The position numbers and the translations under genes are program-made. DNA of 64,000 nt from Frankia sp. RB7. GTDB taxonomy: Bacteria; Pseudomonadota; Alphaproteobacteria; Rhizobiales; Xanthobacteraceae. Under the pieces are notes generated by a model that had not been told where the DNA came from, ran no database searches, and was given only the letters and a program-made list of their open reading frames with translations. The stretch covers positions 62,001 through 126,000 of the forward strand of contig JAUEPE010000003.1 in the NCBI GenBank assembly GCA_030403585.1, written 5' to 3'. Shown in pieces: positions 49,258-58,415 of this stretch (the first letter of the stretch is position 1; each line of letters begins with the position of its first letter).

Positions 49258-50625
49258 TTAGCCCGCGCTGAGACGCACGCCGGCGCGCAAGAACTTCTGC
49301 GGGTCGACGGCCTCGCCATCGATGCGGGTTTCGTAGTGCAGATGCGGACCGGTCGAACGTCCGGTCGAGCCGACGAGGCCGATGACCTGGCCGATCTTCA
49401 CGATCTCGCCGACCTTGACGTTGATCTCGGAGAGATGGCCGTAGCGGGTCGACAGCCCGTTGCCGTGATCGACCTCGACCATGCGGCCGTAACCGCCGGA
49501 CCAGCCGGCCGAGACCACCTTGCCGTTGGCGGTGACGCGCGCGGGATCGCCGGTCGCGGCACGGAAATCGAGGCCGGTATGCATCGCGGGCCGGCCGAGG
49601 AAGGGATCGCTGCGCACGCCGAAGCCGGAGGTGAATTCGACCTCGCCGACGACAGGCTTGCGATAGGGCACCTGCGCCAGCGTGCGGTTGAGCCGGTCCA
49701 TGTCGGCGCGGGTGATGTTGATGTGATAAAGCTGCTTCTCGAACGGGCTTGCGTTGGCGGCGAGCTTCACCGGCACGAACGGGCCGCCCATCGCGGCGCG
49801 CGGTACGGCGGCCTCGAGATTGGCGATGTTCAGGCCGAGGTCACTGACCACGCCGCGCATCCGCCGCATCCGCGAATCCATGCCTTCCTCGACGGCGCTG
49901 AGCGCCGCAACCTGGCGGCGCTCGACCTGATCGAGCGAGTTCGTCAGCCGGACCAGGACGTTGTCAAAGCCCTGGTTCTTGGCGAATTGATTGACCGGCG
50001 GGGCGATCACGGCCGGCGCACGCGATTCGAGCCGGGCCTCGCGGTCAGGCGGCGCCACGAAGATCACGGTGTCGCTGATCGGCGACGGCTTTGGCGTGCC
50101 TTGCGTCGTCGTCTGGTTCGCGTCGCCACGCTGCGGCGTCGAGCGGGGAATCGATCCGGTGACATCAGGCATGGCGCCCAGCGCCGTGGCCCGGGACTCC
50201 AGCGCCGTCTGGCGCTTCATGATCTGGTCGAGCTTCTGGTCGAACTGCTCCTGGTCGAGCAATTGCCGGCTGGTGGTGCGGTCGACCTTGGCGCGCAGCT
50301 CGGCGATGCGATCCTCATAGGCGTATTGCATCTCGGCCTGACGGGCGATCAGCCGGGTCAGGACGTCGTCGCGGAAGGCGAAATAGGTGGCGGTGGCCGC
50401 CGACCACAGGCCGAGCAGCACGACGGTGCCGACCACGATCCAGAACACGACAGGTCCGAGGCGAACCTGCTTGCCGTGATGTACGATGGTGTAGGCGTCA
50501 TCGGCATCGGGCAGGGGAATCGCAACGGCTGCCGCAGCAGTGGCAGGACGGCGATGGAAGGCCCGTCCGTGGTCGTGGGAATGATGCTGGGGGTACTGCG
50601 AATATTGGGCAGAACTTTTCGACAT
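49258..50625 (-). CDS. M23 family peptidoglycan endopeptidase, membrane-anchored
   Basis: 455 aa from ATG 50625 (GGGAG upstream; a GTG two codons earlier is less likely). Cytoplasmic His/Pro-rich N-terminus, one membrane helix about 55-80 (GPVVFWIVVGTVVLLGLWSAATATYF), coiled coil about 95-140 and 220-260. The C-terminal LytM/M23 domain (about 330-450) has complete zinc ligands: HTGLDFRAATGDPARVTANG and TGPHLHYETRIDG, with YGRMVEVDHGNGLSTRYGHLS. It cuts peptide crosslinks or acts as an amidase activator. Upstream lie several TTAA motifs (two of them spaced 8, not the 7 of a CtrA box). Converges with the DUF5666 gene. Confidence 0.92.
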   Translation of the reverse strand: MSKSSAQYSQYPQHHSHDHGRAFHRRPATAAAAVAIPLPDADDAYTIVHHGKQVRLGPVVFWIVVGTVVLLGLWSAATATYFAFRDDVLTRLIARQAEMQYAYEDRIAELRAKVDRTTSRQLLDQEQFDQKLDQIMKRQTALESRATALGAMPDVTGSIPRSTPQRGDANQTTTQGTPKPSPISDTVIFVAPPDREARLESRAPAVIAPPVNQFAKNQGFDNVLVRLTNSLDQVERRQVAALSAVEEGMDSRMRRMRGVVSDLGLNIANLEAAVPRAAMGGPFVPVKLAANASPFEKQLYHINITRADMDRLNRTLAQVPYRKPVVGEVEFTSGFGVRSDPFLGRPAMHTGLDFRAATGDPARVTANGKVVSAGWSGGYGRMVEVDHGNGLSTRYGHLSEINVKVGEIVKIGQVIGLVGSTGRSTGPHLHYETRIDGEAVDPQKFLRAGVRLSAG

Positions 50626-50736
50626 CGGCACTCCCGCGCCGGTCGGAACGGTTCCTTGCGGCTTAATTGCCGCAGCAATCTGGGCCGGTCATGGTTAATT
50701 TTCCGGAAACGGGAATGGTCGATTTTAACGGGCTGG

Positions 50737-51471
50737 TTAAAGACTTCTTGCCGCAGCCAGCACCTCGTCGGCATGGCCATCGACCCGAACGTTGCGCCAG
50801 ATCCTGGCCACCTTGCCGTCGGATCCGATCAGCAATGTGGTGCGAAGAATCCCGAGGAAGCTCTTGCCGTACATGGATTTTTCGCCCCAGGCGCCATACG
50901 CCTCCAGCATCTCATGCTGCTCATCCGAGACGAGGGGGATGCCGAGGCTGTGCTTGTCGCGGAACTTCTCCTGGGCCTTTAACGGATCGGCCGAAATGCC
51001 GAGCACGGCGGTACCGGCGGCGGTAAAGGCGTCCTTGAGCCGGGTGAAGTCGATCGCCTCGCGGGTGCAGCCCGGCGTGTCGGCGCGGGGGTAGAAGAAC
51101 AGGACGAGCTTCTGGCCGGCGTAGTCCGACAGGGTCACGACGTTGCCGCCGTCGCGGGGCAGGCGGAAGGCCGGTGCCTTCTGGCCCTCGGCCAAGGACT
51201 TCGACGACAAGGACTTTGCTGACGAGGACTTTGCCGACACGGTGGACGTCACAGCGGCCGGCTTAGAGGCCTTTTCAGAAGATTTTAACCGTTTCGATGC
51301 GGTCTTATGCGATGCTTCCCTGGCGCCTGCTTTGCTTGATTTGCCTGCCGATGCCGGTTGTGTTTTCGCGCCACGTGTTTGAGTCGATGCTCGTGTTTTC
51401 AGGGGCTTCTTTTTAGCGGTCGGAGTGCCGGAGGGCGTTTTGGACGATTTCTTTCGGGATTTCTTGGACAT
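50737..51471 (-). CDS. bcp: Peroxiredoxin of the Bcp/PrxQ type with Lys/Ser-rich N-terminal extension
   Basis: 244 aa from ATG 51471 (GGAAGG upstream). The first 90 residues are Lys/Ser/Thr/Ala repeats (MSKKSRKKSSKTPSGTPTAKKK...), basic and probably disordered. The peroxiredoxin domain starts at LAEGQKAPAFRLPRDGGNVVTLSDYAGQKLVLFFYPRADTPGCTREAIDF. The peroxidatic Cys is in PGCTREA. The resolving Cys found five residues later in E. coli Bcp is replaced by Ile, making this a 1-Cys form needing an external thiol. It reduces H2O2 and organic hydroperoxides. The basic tail may bind DNA or acidic polymers (inference). Confidence 0.92.
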   Translation of the reverse strand: MSKKSRKKSSKTPSGTPTAKKKPLKTRASTQTRGAKTQPASAGKSSKAGAREASHKTASKRLKSSEKASKPAAVTSTVSAKSSSAKSLSSKSLAEGQKAPAFRLPRDGGNVVTLSDYAGQKLVLFFYPRADTPGCTREAIDFTRLKDAFTAAGTAVLGISADPLKAQEKFRDKHSLGIPLVSDEQHEMLEAYGAWGEKSMYGKSFLGILRTTLLIGSDGKVARIWRNVRVDGHADEVLAAARSL

Positions 51472-51639
51472 ACGCCTTCCTTTCGTCGCTTTCGACGGGT
51501 CAACCAAAGCGGTATTGCAGCTCTCGTCCGGTGTGCCGGATTCGCGCCCTCGGCTGGGCAATTTTGGCGGCGACGGAGTATGGTTACAAGGAATTCCACG
51601 CACCACCCCACTGCTCGTTGAACGCGCTCCCGGGGCGAA

Positions 51640-54600
51640 ATGACGAACAGCAGGAACATTCGAGGTATGGCGGCAATGCCGGGGCGGGGAACGTCGATTC
51701 CCGTCGACGGCTGCGGTCCCGGCGGCGCTCAATCCCACGACGGGCGCCTGTATCGAGAGGCAATGGCTAGGAATACGTCGCCCCAGGATCACAATCGGGA
51801 TTTCGATCGGCACGGCGGCCATCACGAGCAGCCGGAATGGGACGAGGCCGACTGGGATCAAGATCAGGAAGAGGAGGCAGGTCATCGCGCACGCCGCCTG
51901 CTGTCGCGTTCCAGTTCGCGCATCCCGGTTGGTGGCGGTTTCTCATTGTTTCGGCGGGTGCTGCCGAGTGGCCGCTGGCTGCGCCGGGTGGCCGTGGTCC
52001 TCGGCGCATTGATCGTCATCTTCGTCGGCTGTTTTGGCGCGCTGTGGTGGCGGCTTGGCGCCGGTCCCATCAACCTCGACATGGCGACGCCCTGGCTCGC
52101 CGCCGCGATCGAGGACAATATCGGCCACGGCAACACCGTGGAGGTCGGCGGTACCCAGATCGAGCGCGCCGGGCGGGTCCGGATTGCCGTGCGCATCCGC
52201 GACATCATCGTCCGCGATCACGACCATGCCATCGTCGCCAGCGCACCGAAGGCCGAGGTGCGGCTGTCGGGCGCGGCACTTCTCACCGGGCATCTGCGCG
52301 CCGAAAGCCTCAACCTCGTCGATGCCGAGCTCGCGATCCGGATCGCGCCCGACGGGACCGTCACGGTGTCCGCCGGCGACACGGCGAAGCCGCTCGCCAC
52401 CGGCGTCGCGTCCAAGAAGGAAGCGGGCCTGCCGCCGACATTCCCGCGTAACGGCGTTCCGCCGCCGCCGTTCGGGACGGCGCCTGCATCCCCCGACACG
52501 TCTCAGGCCGCATCGCAGCCCGCCGTGCAGAGTGGAATTCTTCAGGGCCTCGACTGGCTCGACAGCCTGAGCTTGACCGGCCTCGACGGCCAGAACCTCA
52601 ACGAGATCGGTCTCAAGAACGGTAATCTGATCGTCGATGATCAGCAGCGCGGCGGCAAATGGACGTTTGAGAACATCACGCTCAGCCTGCGCCGGCCGAC
52701 CCATGGCGGCGTCGCGCTCAGCTTCGGCGAAGAGGGCGCGCGCCCGTGGTCGCTGCGCGCCACGATCGGACCGAGCGAGAATGGCGTGCGCTCGATCGAT
52801 ATCCGCGCCGACAAGGTGTCGACCGCCAATATCCTGCTCGCGCTGCGTGTCAAGGACCTGACCTATACGGCCGACCTGCCTCTGACCGGCGAGCTCAAGG
52901 GTGAGCTCGGCCGCGACGGTGTGCCGACATTCTTCCGCGGCAAGGTCACGGTCGGTGCGGGCAACATCGTCGACACCGACACGCCCGATTATCCGATGGC
53001 GATCGACTCGGCCGAGATCAACGTCGAGTGGGATGCGAGCCGGCGGGTGCTGGTCGCACCGTTCAAGATCCTCTCCGGCGCAAATCGCCTGACGCTGCTG
53101 GCCCATCTCGAGCCGCCGAACGGCACCATCAACGACTGGCAGCTCGGATTCAGCGGCGGTTCGATCCTGCTCGGCGGCATCGACAACGAGCCGCCGCTCG
53201 TCTTCAACCGCATCGCGATCGGCTTCCGCTTCGACACCGATCACAAGCGCATGCTGCTGACGCAGGCCGACATCTCCAACGGCGAAATCGGTGTCGCCGG
53301 CACCGGCGCGATCGACTATTCCGGCGAGCCGCGCCTGACACTGGGCTTTGCGGGAACGCCGATGTCGGCCTCCGCGCTGAAGCGGATGTGGCCGACGCTG
53401 GTGGTGCCCGAGTTGCGCCAATGGGTGATCGAGCGGATCGAGCGCGGCACGCTTCAGCGCATCGAGGTCGGCGTCAACTCGCCGACGCGCAACCTTCCGC
53501 GCAAGGGACCGCCGATTCCGGATGACGGCCTGTCGGTCAACATCGTTGCGAGCGGCGTCGCGGTTCGCCCCGTTGACGGCATGCCGGTGGTGCACGACGC
53601 CGATCTGAAAGCGCACGTGACCGGACGCACCGCCACCGTGAATATCGCCCAAGGCATTGCCGACACACCCGCGGGCCGCAAGGTCACGATTTCCGACTTC
53701 GTTTTCGAGGTGCCGGACATGGCGCCGAAACCCTCGCCGTCGCGGACCCGCTTCCGTGTCGAAGGTCCGGTGCCGGCGGCGGCCGAGATGCTGTCCAACG
53801 ATCGCCTGAGCGATCTGTCGTCGACCGTCGTCGATCCCAATACCGCCAAGGGCACGTTCACGGCCAACATCCAGTTGGGATTGCCGGTCAAGGGCGAACT
53901 GACCAAGGCGGACACCACCTACGCCGTCACCGCCGATCTCAACGGCTTTGCCGCCGACAAGCTGGTCATGAACCAGAAGCTCGAGGCCAACACTCTCAAG
54001 ATCGTCGCCAACAACCAAGGCTATCAGGTCAAGGGCGACGTCAAGATCAACGGGCAGGCAGCCTCGCTCGACTACCGCAAGGCGACGGATGGCGATGCGG
54101 ACGTCAAGCTGCAGACGACGCTGGACGATGCCAGCCGTGCGCGCCTGGGCTTCGACCTCAGTCCTGCCGTCAGCGGATCGGTGCCGGTCAAGGTGTCGGG
54201 CAAGATTGCCGGTGGCCCTGACCAGACCACGAAGCTCGGCATCGAGGCCGACCTGACTTCGGTCAAGCTCGACAACATCCTGCCCGGCTGGGTCAAACTG
54301 CCGGGCAAGGCGAGCAAGGCAACGTTCAAGGTGGTGCCGACGGCGCAATCGACGCGGCTCGAGGACATCGTCATCGAGGGCGGCGGCGCCTCGATCAAGG
54401 GCTCGCTGGAAGTCGATCCGAACGGCGACCTCATGAATGCGAACTTCCCGGTCTATTCGCCGTCCGACGGCGACAAGACGTCGCTGAAGGTGGAACGCGG
54501 GCAGGACGGCGTGGTCCGTGGCACGATGCGCGGCGACGTGTTCGACGGCCGCGGCTTCCTGAAGTCGGCGATCTCGGGCAATTCCAAGGACGACGGCAAG

Positions 54601-55482
54601 AGCAAGCTGAAGAACGTCGATTTCGACATCGACGTGAAACTCGGTACGGTCGCGGGCTTCAACGGCGAGGCGATGCGCAGCGTCGATGCCAAGATGTCGA
54701 AACGCAGCGGGGCGATCAAAGCGTTCTCGCTCAGCGGCAGGATCGGTCAGAACACGCCGGTGGCGGCGGACTTGCGCGGTGGGCGTGCGCAGGGCAGTCG
54801 CGAAGTGATCTACCTCCAGACCAATGATGCCGGGTCGCTGCTGAAGTTCACCGACACCTATACCAAGGCGGTCGGCGGCCAGATGGTGGTGGCGATGGAG
54901 CCGCCGGCATCCGAGCCGACCACGGCGCGCGAGGGTCTCATCAACGTGCGCGACTTTACGGTGAAGGGCGAGGCGCAGCTCGAGCGCGTGGCCGCAGGCG
55001 CGCCGAACGGCACTCCGGGCGGTGGCGGCGTTTCCTTCAGCGCCTTGCGTGCGGAGTTCACCCGGCAGAATGGCGCGCTCACGGTCCGCGATGGCTTGGT
55101 CAAGGGGCCGATGATCGGCGCGACCATCGAGGGGTCGATCGACTATCCCGGCAACCAGGTCTGCATGAGCGGCACCTTCGTGCCGATGTACGGCGTGAAC
55201 AACATCTTCGGCCAGATCCCGTTGTTCGGCCTCTTCCTCGGCGGTGGCGACAAGGAGGGGCTGATCGGCGTCACCTACGAGGTGGTCGGTACGCCCGCGG
55301 CTCCCGTGATGCGCGTCAATCCGATCTCCGCGATGGTGCCCGGCGTGTTCCGCAAGATCTTCGAGTTCAACACCGGCAAGCAGAACACGCCGTTCGACGA
55401 GCTGCCGTCGGCGCAGTCCGGCGACAGCCCGACGGCAACGGCAAGGCCGCTGTCGAGCGGTTGCAGCCTGGCGCGACGTTAG
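51640..55482 (+). CDS. Large AsmA-like/DUF3971 protein (YhdP/TamB-type lipid-transport family)
   Basis: 1280 aa from ATG 51640. ATG 51667 and ATG 51763 (MARNTSPQDH, with GAGAGG just upstream) are alternatives, and the region before residue 42 is not conserved-looking. The acidic cytoplasmic part (EQPEWDEADWDQDQEEE) is followed by one membrane helix about 115-140 (VAVVLGALIVIFVGCFGALWW). A very long periplasmic beta-rich region holds DUF3971 (about 220-1000) and an AsmA-like C-terminal end (YPGNQVCMSGTFVPMYGVNNIFGQIPLFGLFLGGGDKEGLIGVTYEVVGTPAAPVMRVNPISAMVPGVFRKIFEF). YhdP/TamB-like proteins form hydrophobic grooves carrying phospholipids to the outer membrane; the same is likely. Confidence 0.88.
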   Translation: MTNSRNIRGMAAMPGRGTSIPVDGCGPGGAQSHDGRLYREAMARNTSPQDHNRDFDRHGGHHEQPEWDEADWDQDQEEEAGHRARRLLSRSSSRIPVGGGFSLFRRVLPSGRWLRRVAVVLGALIVIFVGCFGALWWRLGAGPINLDMATPWLAAAIEDNIGHGNTVEVGGTQIERAGRVRIAVRIRDIIVRDHDHAIVASAPKAEVRLSGAALLTGHLRAESLNLVDAELAIRIAPDGTVTVSAGDTAKPLATGVASKKEAGLPPTFPRNGVPPPPFGTAPASPDTSQAASQPAVQSGILQGLDWLDSLSLTGLDGQNLNEIGLKNGNLIVDDQQRGGKWTFENITLSLRRPTHGGVALSFGEEGARPWSLRATIGPSENGVRSIDIRADKVSTANILLALRVKDLTYTADLPLTGELKGELGRDGVPTFFRGKVTVGAGNIVDTDTPDYPMAIDSAEINVEWDASRRVLVAPFKILSGANRLTLLAHLEPPNGTINDWQLGFSGGSILLGGIDNEPPLVFNRIAIGFRFDTDHKRMLLTQADISNGEIGVAGTGAIDYSGEPRLTLGFAGTPMSASALKRMWPTLVVPELRQWVIERIERGTLQRIEVGVNSPTRNLPRKGPPIPDDGLSVNIVASGVAVRPVDGMPVVHDADLKAHVTGRTATVNIAQGIADTPAGRKVTISDFVFEVPDMAPKPSPSRTRFRVEGPVPAAAEMLSNDRLSDLSSTVVDPNTAKGTFTANIQLGLPVKGELTKADTTYAVTADLNGFAADKLVMNQKLEANTLKIVANNQGYQVKGDVKINGQAASLDYRKATDGDADVKLQTTLDDASRARLGFDLSPAVSGSVPVKVSGKIAGGPDQTTKLGIEADLTSVKLDNILPGWVKLPGKASKATFKVVPTAQSTRLEDIVIEGGGASIKGSLEVDPNGDLMNANFPVYSPSDGDKTSLKVERGQDGVVRGTMRGDVFDGRGFLKSAISGNSKDDGKSKLKNVDFDIDVKLGTVAGFNGEAMRSVDAKMSKRSGAIKAFSLSGRIGQNTPVAADLRGGRAQGSREVIYLQTNDAGSLLKFTDTYTKAVGGQMVVAMEPPASEPTTAREGLINVRDFTVKGEAQLERVAAGAPNGTPGGGGVSFSALRAEFTRQNGALTVRDGLVKGPMIGATIEGSIDYPGNQVCMSGTFVPMYGVNNIFGQIPLFGLFLGGGDKEGLIGVTYEVVGTPAAPVMRVNPISAMVPGVFRKIFEFNTGKQNTPFDELPSAQSGDSPTATARPLSSGCSLARR

Positions 55483-55521
55483 CCGCGGTGGCTGCTTTGT
55501 CGTAGCGGTAAAATCACCTGT

Positions 55522-55656
55522 GGCCATCCTTCGAGACGCCCGCCCTCGGCGGGCCCTCAGGATGAGGTCAGGTCTTGTTGCGAGAAATCAAATCCCACCG
55601 CGAAACACGACCTCATCCTGAGGAGATCGCGAAGCGATCGTCTCGAAGGATGGGCC
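55522..55656. repeat. Long Bradyrhizobium-type intergenic palindrome
   Basis: Left arm 55522-55569 and right arm 55609-55656 are near-complete reverse complements: outer GGCCATCCTTCGAGACG with GTCTCGAAGGATGGGCC and inner CCTCAGGATGAGGTC with GACCTCATCCTGAGG. Each arm carries its own small hairpin in the middle (CCCGCC/GGCGGG on the left, GATCGC/GCGATC on the right). It lies between the convergent AsmA and chemoreceptor genes. This wording recurs in bradyrhizobial genomes as a dispersed palindromic element, probably immobile alone. Confidence 0.88.
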
Positions 55657-55704
55657 ACGAATCCGGTCGTCCGTTACGGGCTGGACCAATCGACATCGCC
55701 CGTC

Positions 55705-57399
55705 CTACGCCGCGCGCACGCCCGCCAGGAACGTGCCGACTTCGCCCGAGAGCTGCTCGGCCTGCTTGGAGAGGTTCGACGCAGCCGTGAGGACCATGCC
55801 CGCGGCGTTGCCGGTTTCGTTGGCCGCGGTGCTGACCCCACCGATATTGGTGGTGACTTCCTTGGTGGCCTCGGCGGTTTGCGAGACGCTGCGGGCGATC
55901 TCGGCGGTGGCAGCACCTTGCTCCTCGATCGCGGCGCCGATCGAGGTGGCGATGCGGCTGACCTCCTCGATGGTGGCGGTGATGCCGCCGATGGCGTCCA
56001 CGGCTTCTTTGGTCGCGCCCTGGATCTGGGCGATCTTGTCGCCGATCTCGCGGGTGGCTTCGGCCGTCTGGCTCGCCAGCGATTTCACTTCGGAGGCGAC
56101 GACGGCGAAGCCGCGGCCGGCTTCACCGGCGCGCGCGGCCTCAATGGTGGCGTTGAGTGCGAGCAGATTGGTCTGCGCGGCGATGCTGGAAATCAGCTCG
56201 GCGACGTGCTCGATCTGCTGGGCGCCGTCGGACAGGGCGCGCACGATGGTGTCGGTGCGGCGTGCGCTTTCCACGGCGCGGCCGGTGACTTCGGCCGATT
56301 GCGCGACCTGGCGGCTGATCTCGGTGATGGAGGAGGAGAGTTCTTCGGCGGCGGCTGCCACGGTCTGGACGCGCTGGCTGGCTTCGGTCGCGGCCGAGCC
56401 GACAACGGCGGCGCGGCGGTTGGTGCCTTCGGCGGTCGACGACATCGACTTGGCCGTGGTTTCCAGCTCGCCGGAGCCCGAGGCCATCAGGCCCACGAGC
56501 TGGCCGACGGATGCATCGAAGCGATCGGCGAGGGAGATCAAAGCGTCGCGCTTTTCCTGCTCGCCGCGCGCCTTGGCCGCGACCTGTTCAGCTTCCAGCG
56601 TGCGCGCCGTCAAGGCGGTCTGCCGCAACACTTCGAGCGTTTCCGCCATACGACCGATCTCGTCGCCGCGATCGGTCTCCTCGACCGGCTTGTCGATGGC
56701 GCCGTCGGCGATGTCCTGCATGCGGGTCTTCTGGCGGTCGAGCGCGCTGAGCACGTCGCGGGCGATCAACCAGGACAGCGTCGCCATCAGCAGCATCAGT
56801 CCGGCACCAATCGCGGCGAGCTCGAGCGTGAGCGCGCGCACGTCGGCGTCGATATCGTCGACATAAAGGCCGTAGCTGATCGTGGCGTTCCAGGGCGTGA
56901 ACTGGCGGACGAACACGGTCTTGCGGACGGGCTCGGTCTGGCCGGGGCGCGGGTAAAGATAGGACGTGACGCCGCCCTGCAGCGCCTGCCGGGCGGCATT
57001 GAGCTGGGCATCGGCGATCAGGACGCCATTGGAATCCGTGGCGCCCGTGATCTTGCCTTCGAGCTGCGGATTGGCGCCGTTGACCAGGATTGAGGTGTCG
57101 GAATTGTAGACGACGGGATAGCCTTGGCCGCCGCCGAACTTCATGGTGCGGGCACGCTGGCGAAACTGCAGCTTGGCGTCGTCTACCGTCATCTTGCCGG
57201 CGGCGGCGTCATCCTGGAACGTCTGCGCGAGGCCGTGGAGCAGATCGACCGCGGCCTTCATCTGCTGGACCCGGTCGTCCATCATGCGGCTCTTGCTGAG
57301 CACGGTCGATCCCGCGATGATGGCCGTGACGGTCAGAGCTGCGAGGCAGACCATGCTGGCAAGCTTGGTGCGGATCTTCAGATGGCTCAGCAGCTTCAT
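55705..57399 (-). CDS. Methyl-accepting chemotaxis protein with single Cache sensor
   Basis: 564 aa from ATG 57399 (AGGGG upstream). First membrane helix about 10-32, then a periplasmic sCache_2-like domain (35-185: [75 protein letters not shown]). Second helix about 188-210. HAMP near 212-265, a helical stretch, then the methyl-accepting signalling domain (about 310-560) with the conserved hairpin tip [53 protein letters not shown]. It transmits ligand binding to CheA/CheW. Ligands for such Cache domains include small organic acids; unknown here. Confidence 0.93.
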   Translation of the reverse strand: MKLLSHLKIRTKLASMVCLAALTVTAIIAGSTVLSKSRMMDDRVQQMKAAVDLLHGLAQTFQDDAAAGKMTVDDAKLQFRQRARTMKFGGGQGYPVVYNSDTSILVNGANPQLEGKITGATDSNGVLIADAQLNAARQALQGGVTSYLYPRPGQTEPVRKTVFVRQFTPWNATISYGLYVDDIDADVRALTLELAAIGAGLMLLMATLSWLIARDVLSALDRQKTRMQDIADGAIDKPVEETDRGDEIGRMAETLEVLRQTALTARTLEAEQVAAKARGEQEKRDALISLADRFDASVGQLVGLMASGSGELETTAKSMSSTAEGTNRRAAVVGSAATEASQRVQTVAAAAEELSSSITEISRQVAQSAEVTGRAVESARRTDTIVRALSDGAQQIEHVAELISSIAAQTNLLALNATIEAARAGEAGRGFAVVASEVKSLASQTAEATREIGDKIAQIQGATKEAVDAIGGITATIEEVSRIATSIGAAIEEQGAATAEIARSVSQTAEATKEVTTNIGGVSTAANETGNAAGMVLTAASNLSKQAEQLSGEVGTFLAGVRAA

Positions 57400-57617
57400 C
57401 ACAGCCCCTACAGAATGGTTGTTATTGTCATCATCCGTAACATGAACTTCTTACCAATCATGAAGACAGGCATGCAGCGGCCTGCCGCACTCGCGACCCG
57501 TCGCAGCCTTATGCGCAATCGTGCAGGCAAATCGCGACGCGATGCCGTGCGCCCGTATTTTTGCGGGAGGAGAACGATCTCGGACTTTGATGGTGATCGA
57601 GCCTGGCTGGACGGGCA

Positions 57618-57704
57618 ATGAACCGATTCGTTCACCGCATCATCATGTCCGTGCTGCTCGTGGCGGCCCTCGTCCTCATGTGGAACGTGCTGGGCTCGCG
57701 CTGA
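57618..57704 (+). CDS. Possible 28-aa single-helix membrane peptide
   Basis: ATG AAC CGA ... TGA encodes MNRFVHRIIMSVLLVAALVL followed by MWNVLGSR. It has a short basic N-terminus, one membrane helix and a basic end, the form of many genuine small membrane proteins. The ribosome site (GGACGGG) is only fair. It stands alone between the chemoreceptor start and the DoxX stop. Support is limited to composition and context. Confidence 0.4.
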   Translation: MNRFVHRIIMSVLLVAALVLMWNVLGSR

Positions 57705-57757
57705 ACCGGCACCGGCGAAAACGCCAGTGCCGGGTCTGCTGATCGGTTGCCTGCGGG

Positions 57758-58195
57758 TCAGCGCCGCGCGAAGGCACCGCCCGGCGCGTCGTTCTCCTTG
57801 CCCATCAGCGCATCGACGCTGACCGAGCCGCCGCCCGCTGCCGAGATGTAGAGGCAGGCGAAGCAGAACAGGATCGCGGCGGTACCGCCGTTGAGCAGCG
57901 GCAGGAGCACCGGCGTTCCGGTCTTCATCACATGGCCCATGAAGTAGGCGAAGGCCATTTCACCGGCCAGGATGAACGCCGTGAGGCGGGTGAACAGGCC
58001 GAGCATCAGCGTCGCGCCGAGCACCAGCTCGATCGTGCCGGCCACATAGATCAGCGGCGGGATGTCGGCGAAGTAGGGAAGCACCGGGAACTTGAACAGC
58101 TTGGCGACACCATACTGGAACAGCAGCAGTCCAGTGATGAAGCGAAACAGGCTCAAGAGAACCGGTTGAAAGCGAGTGAGATAAGGAAAGTTCAT
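57758..58195 (-). CDS. DoxX family membrane protein
   Basis: 145 aa from ATG 58195 (GGAGGG upstream). Four hydrophobic helices in the DoxX pattern: LLSLFRFITGLLLFQYGVAKLFKFP (first helix and conserved motif), IPPLIYVAGTIELVLGATLMLGLFTRLTAFILAGEMAFAYFMGH, then two C-terminal helices with LLNGGTAAILFCFACLYISAAGGG. Family members appear in thiosulfate oxidation and redox or oxidative-stress complexes. No partner genes are present here, so the role is open. Confidence 0.92.
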   Translation of the reverse strand: MNFPYLTRFQPVLLSLFRFITGLLLFQYGVAKLFKFPVLPYFADIPPLIYVAGTIELVLGATLMLGLFTRLTAFILAGEMAFAYFMGHVMKTGTPVLLPLLNGGTAAILFCFACLYISAAGGGSVSVDALMGKENDAPGGAFARR

Positions 58196-58415
58196 TGGTT
58201 TGTGCCCTCCATCCAATGCTGCGACTAGGACCGCATTCGGTTCCACCCTGCAAGCTGCGCCAGGTCAATTTGCGCTGACATTTTTGTCATGTCGGACAAA
58301 ACACCGCAGGCAGTGATTCCAGCCGCATGCCGCCCACCTTTTTTGCGCGTCTTAGCGTCGCGACCGTCCGTAGTTCCCCGGTGACACCAATGAGTTCAGG
58401 TTACCTCCGGGAGAC

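Noticed and set aside
50690..50760. TTAA pairs upstream of the M23 peptidase as a CtrA site
   Set aside because: The TTAA elements are separated by 8 bases rather than 7, so they do not meet the CtrA consensus; mentioned only as a weak possibility.
51943..55527. 1194-codon open frame on the - strand opposite the AsmA-like gene
   Set aside because: Arg/Asp/His-rich shadow with no motif, signal peptide or ribosome site; the + strand product shows clear DUF3971/AsmA features.
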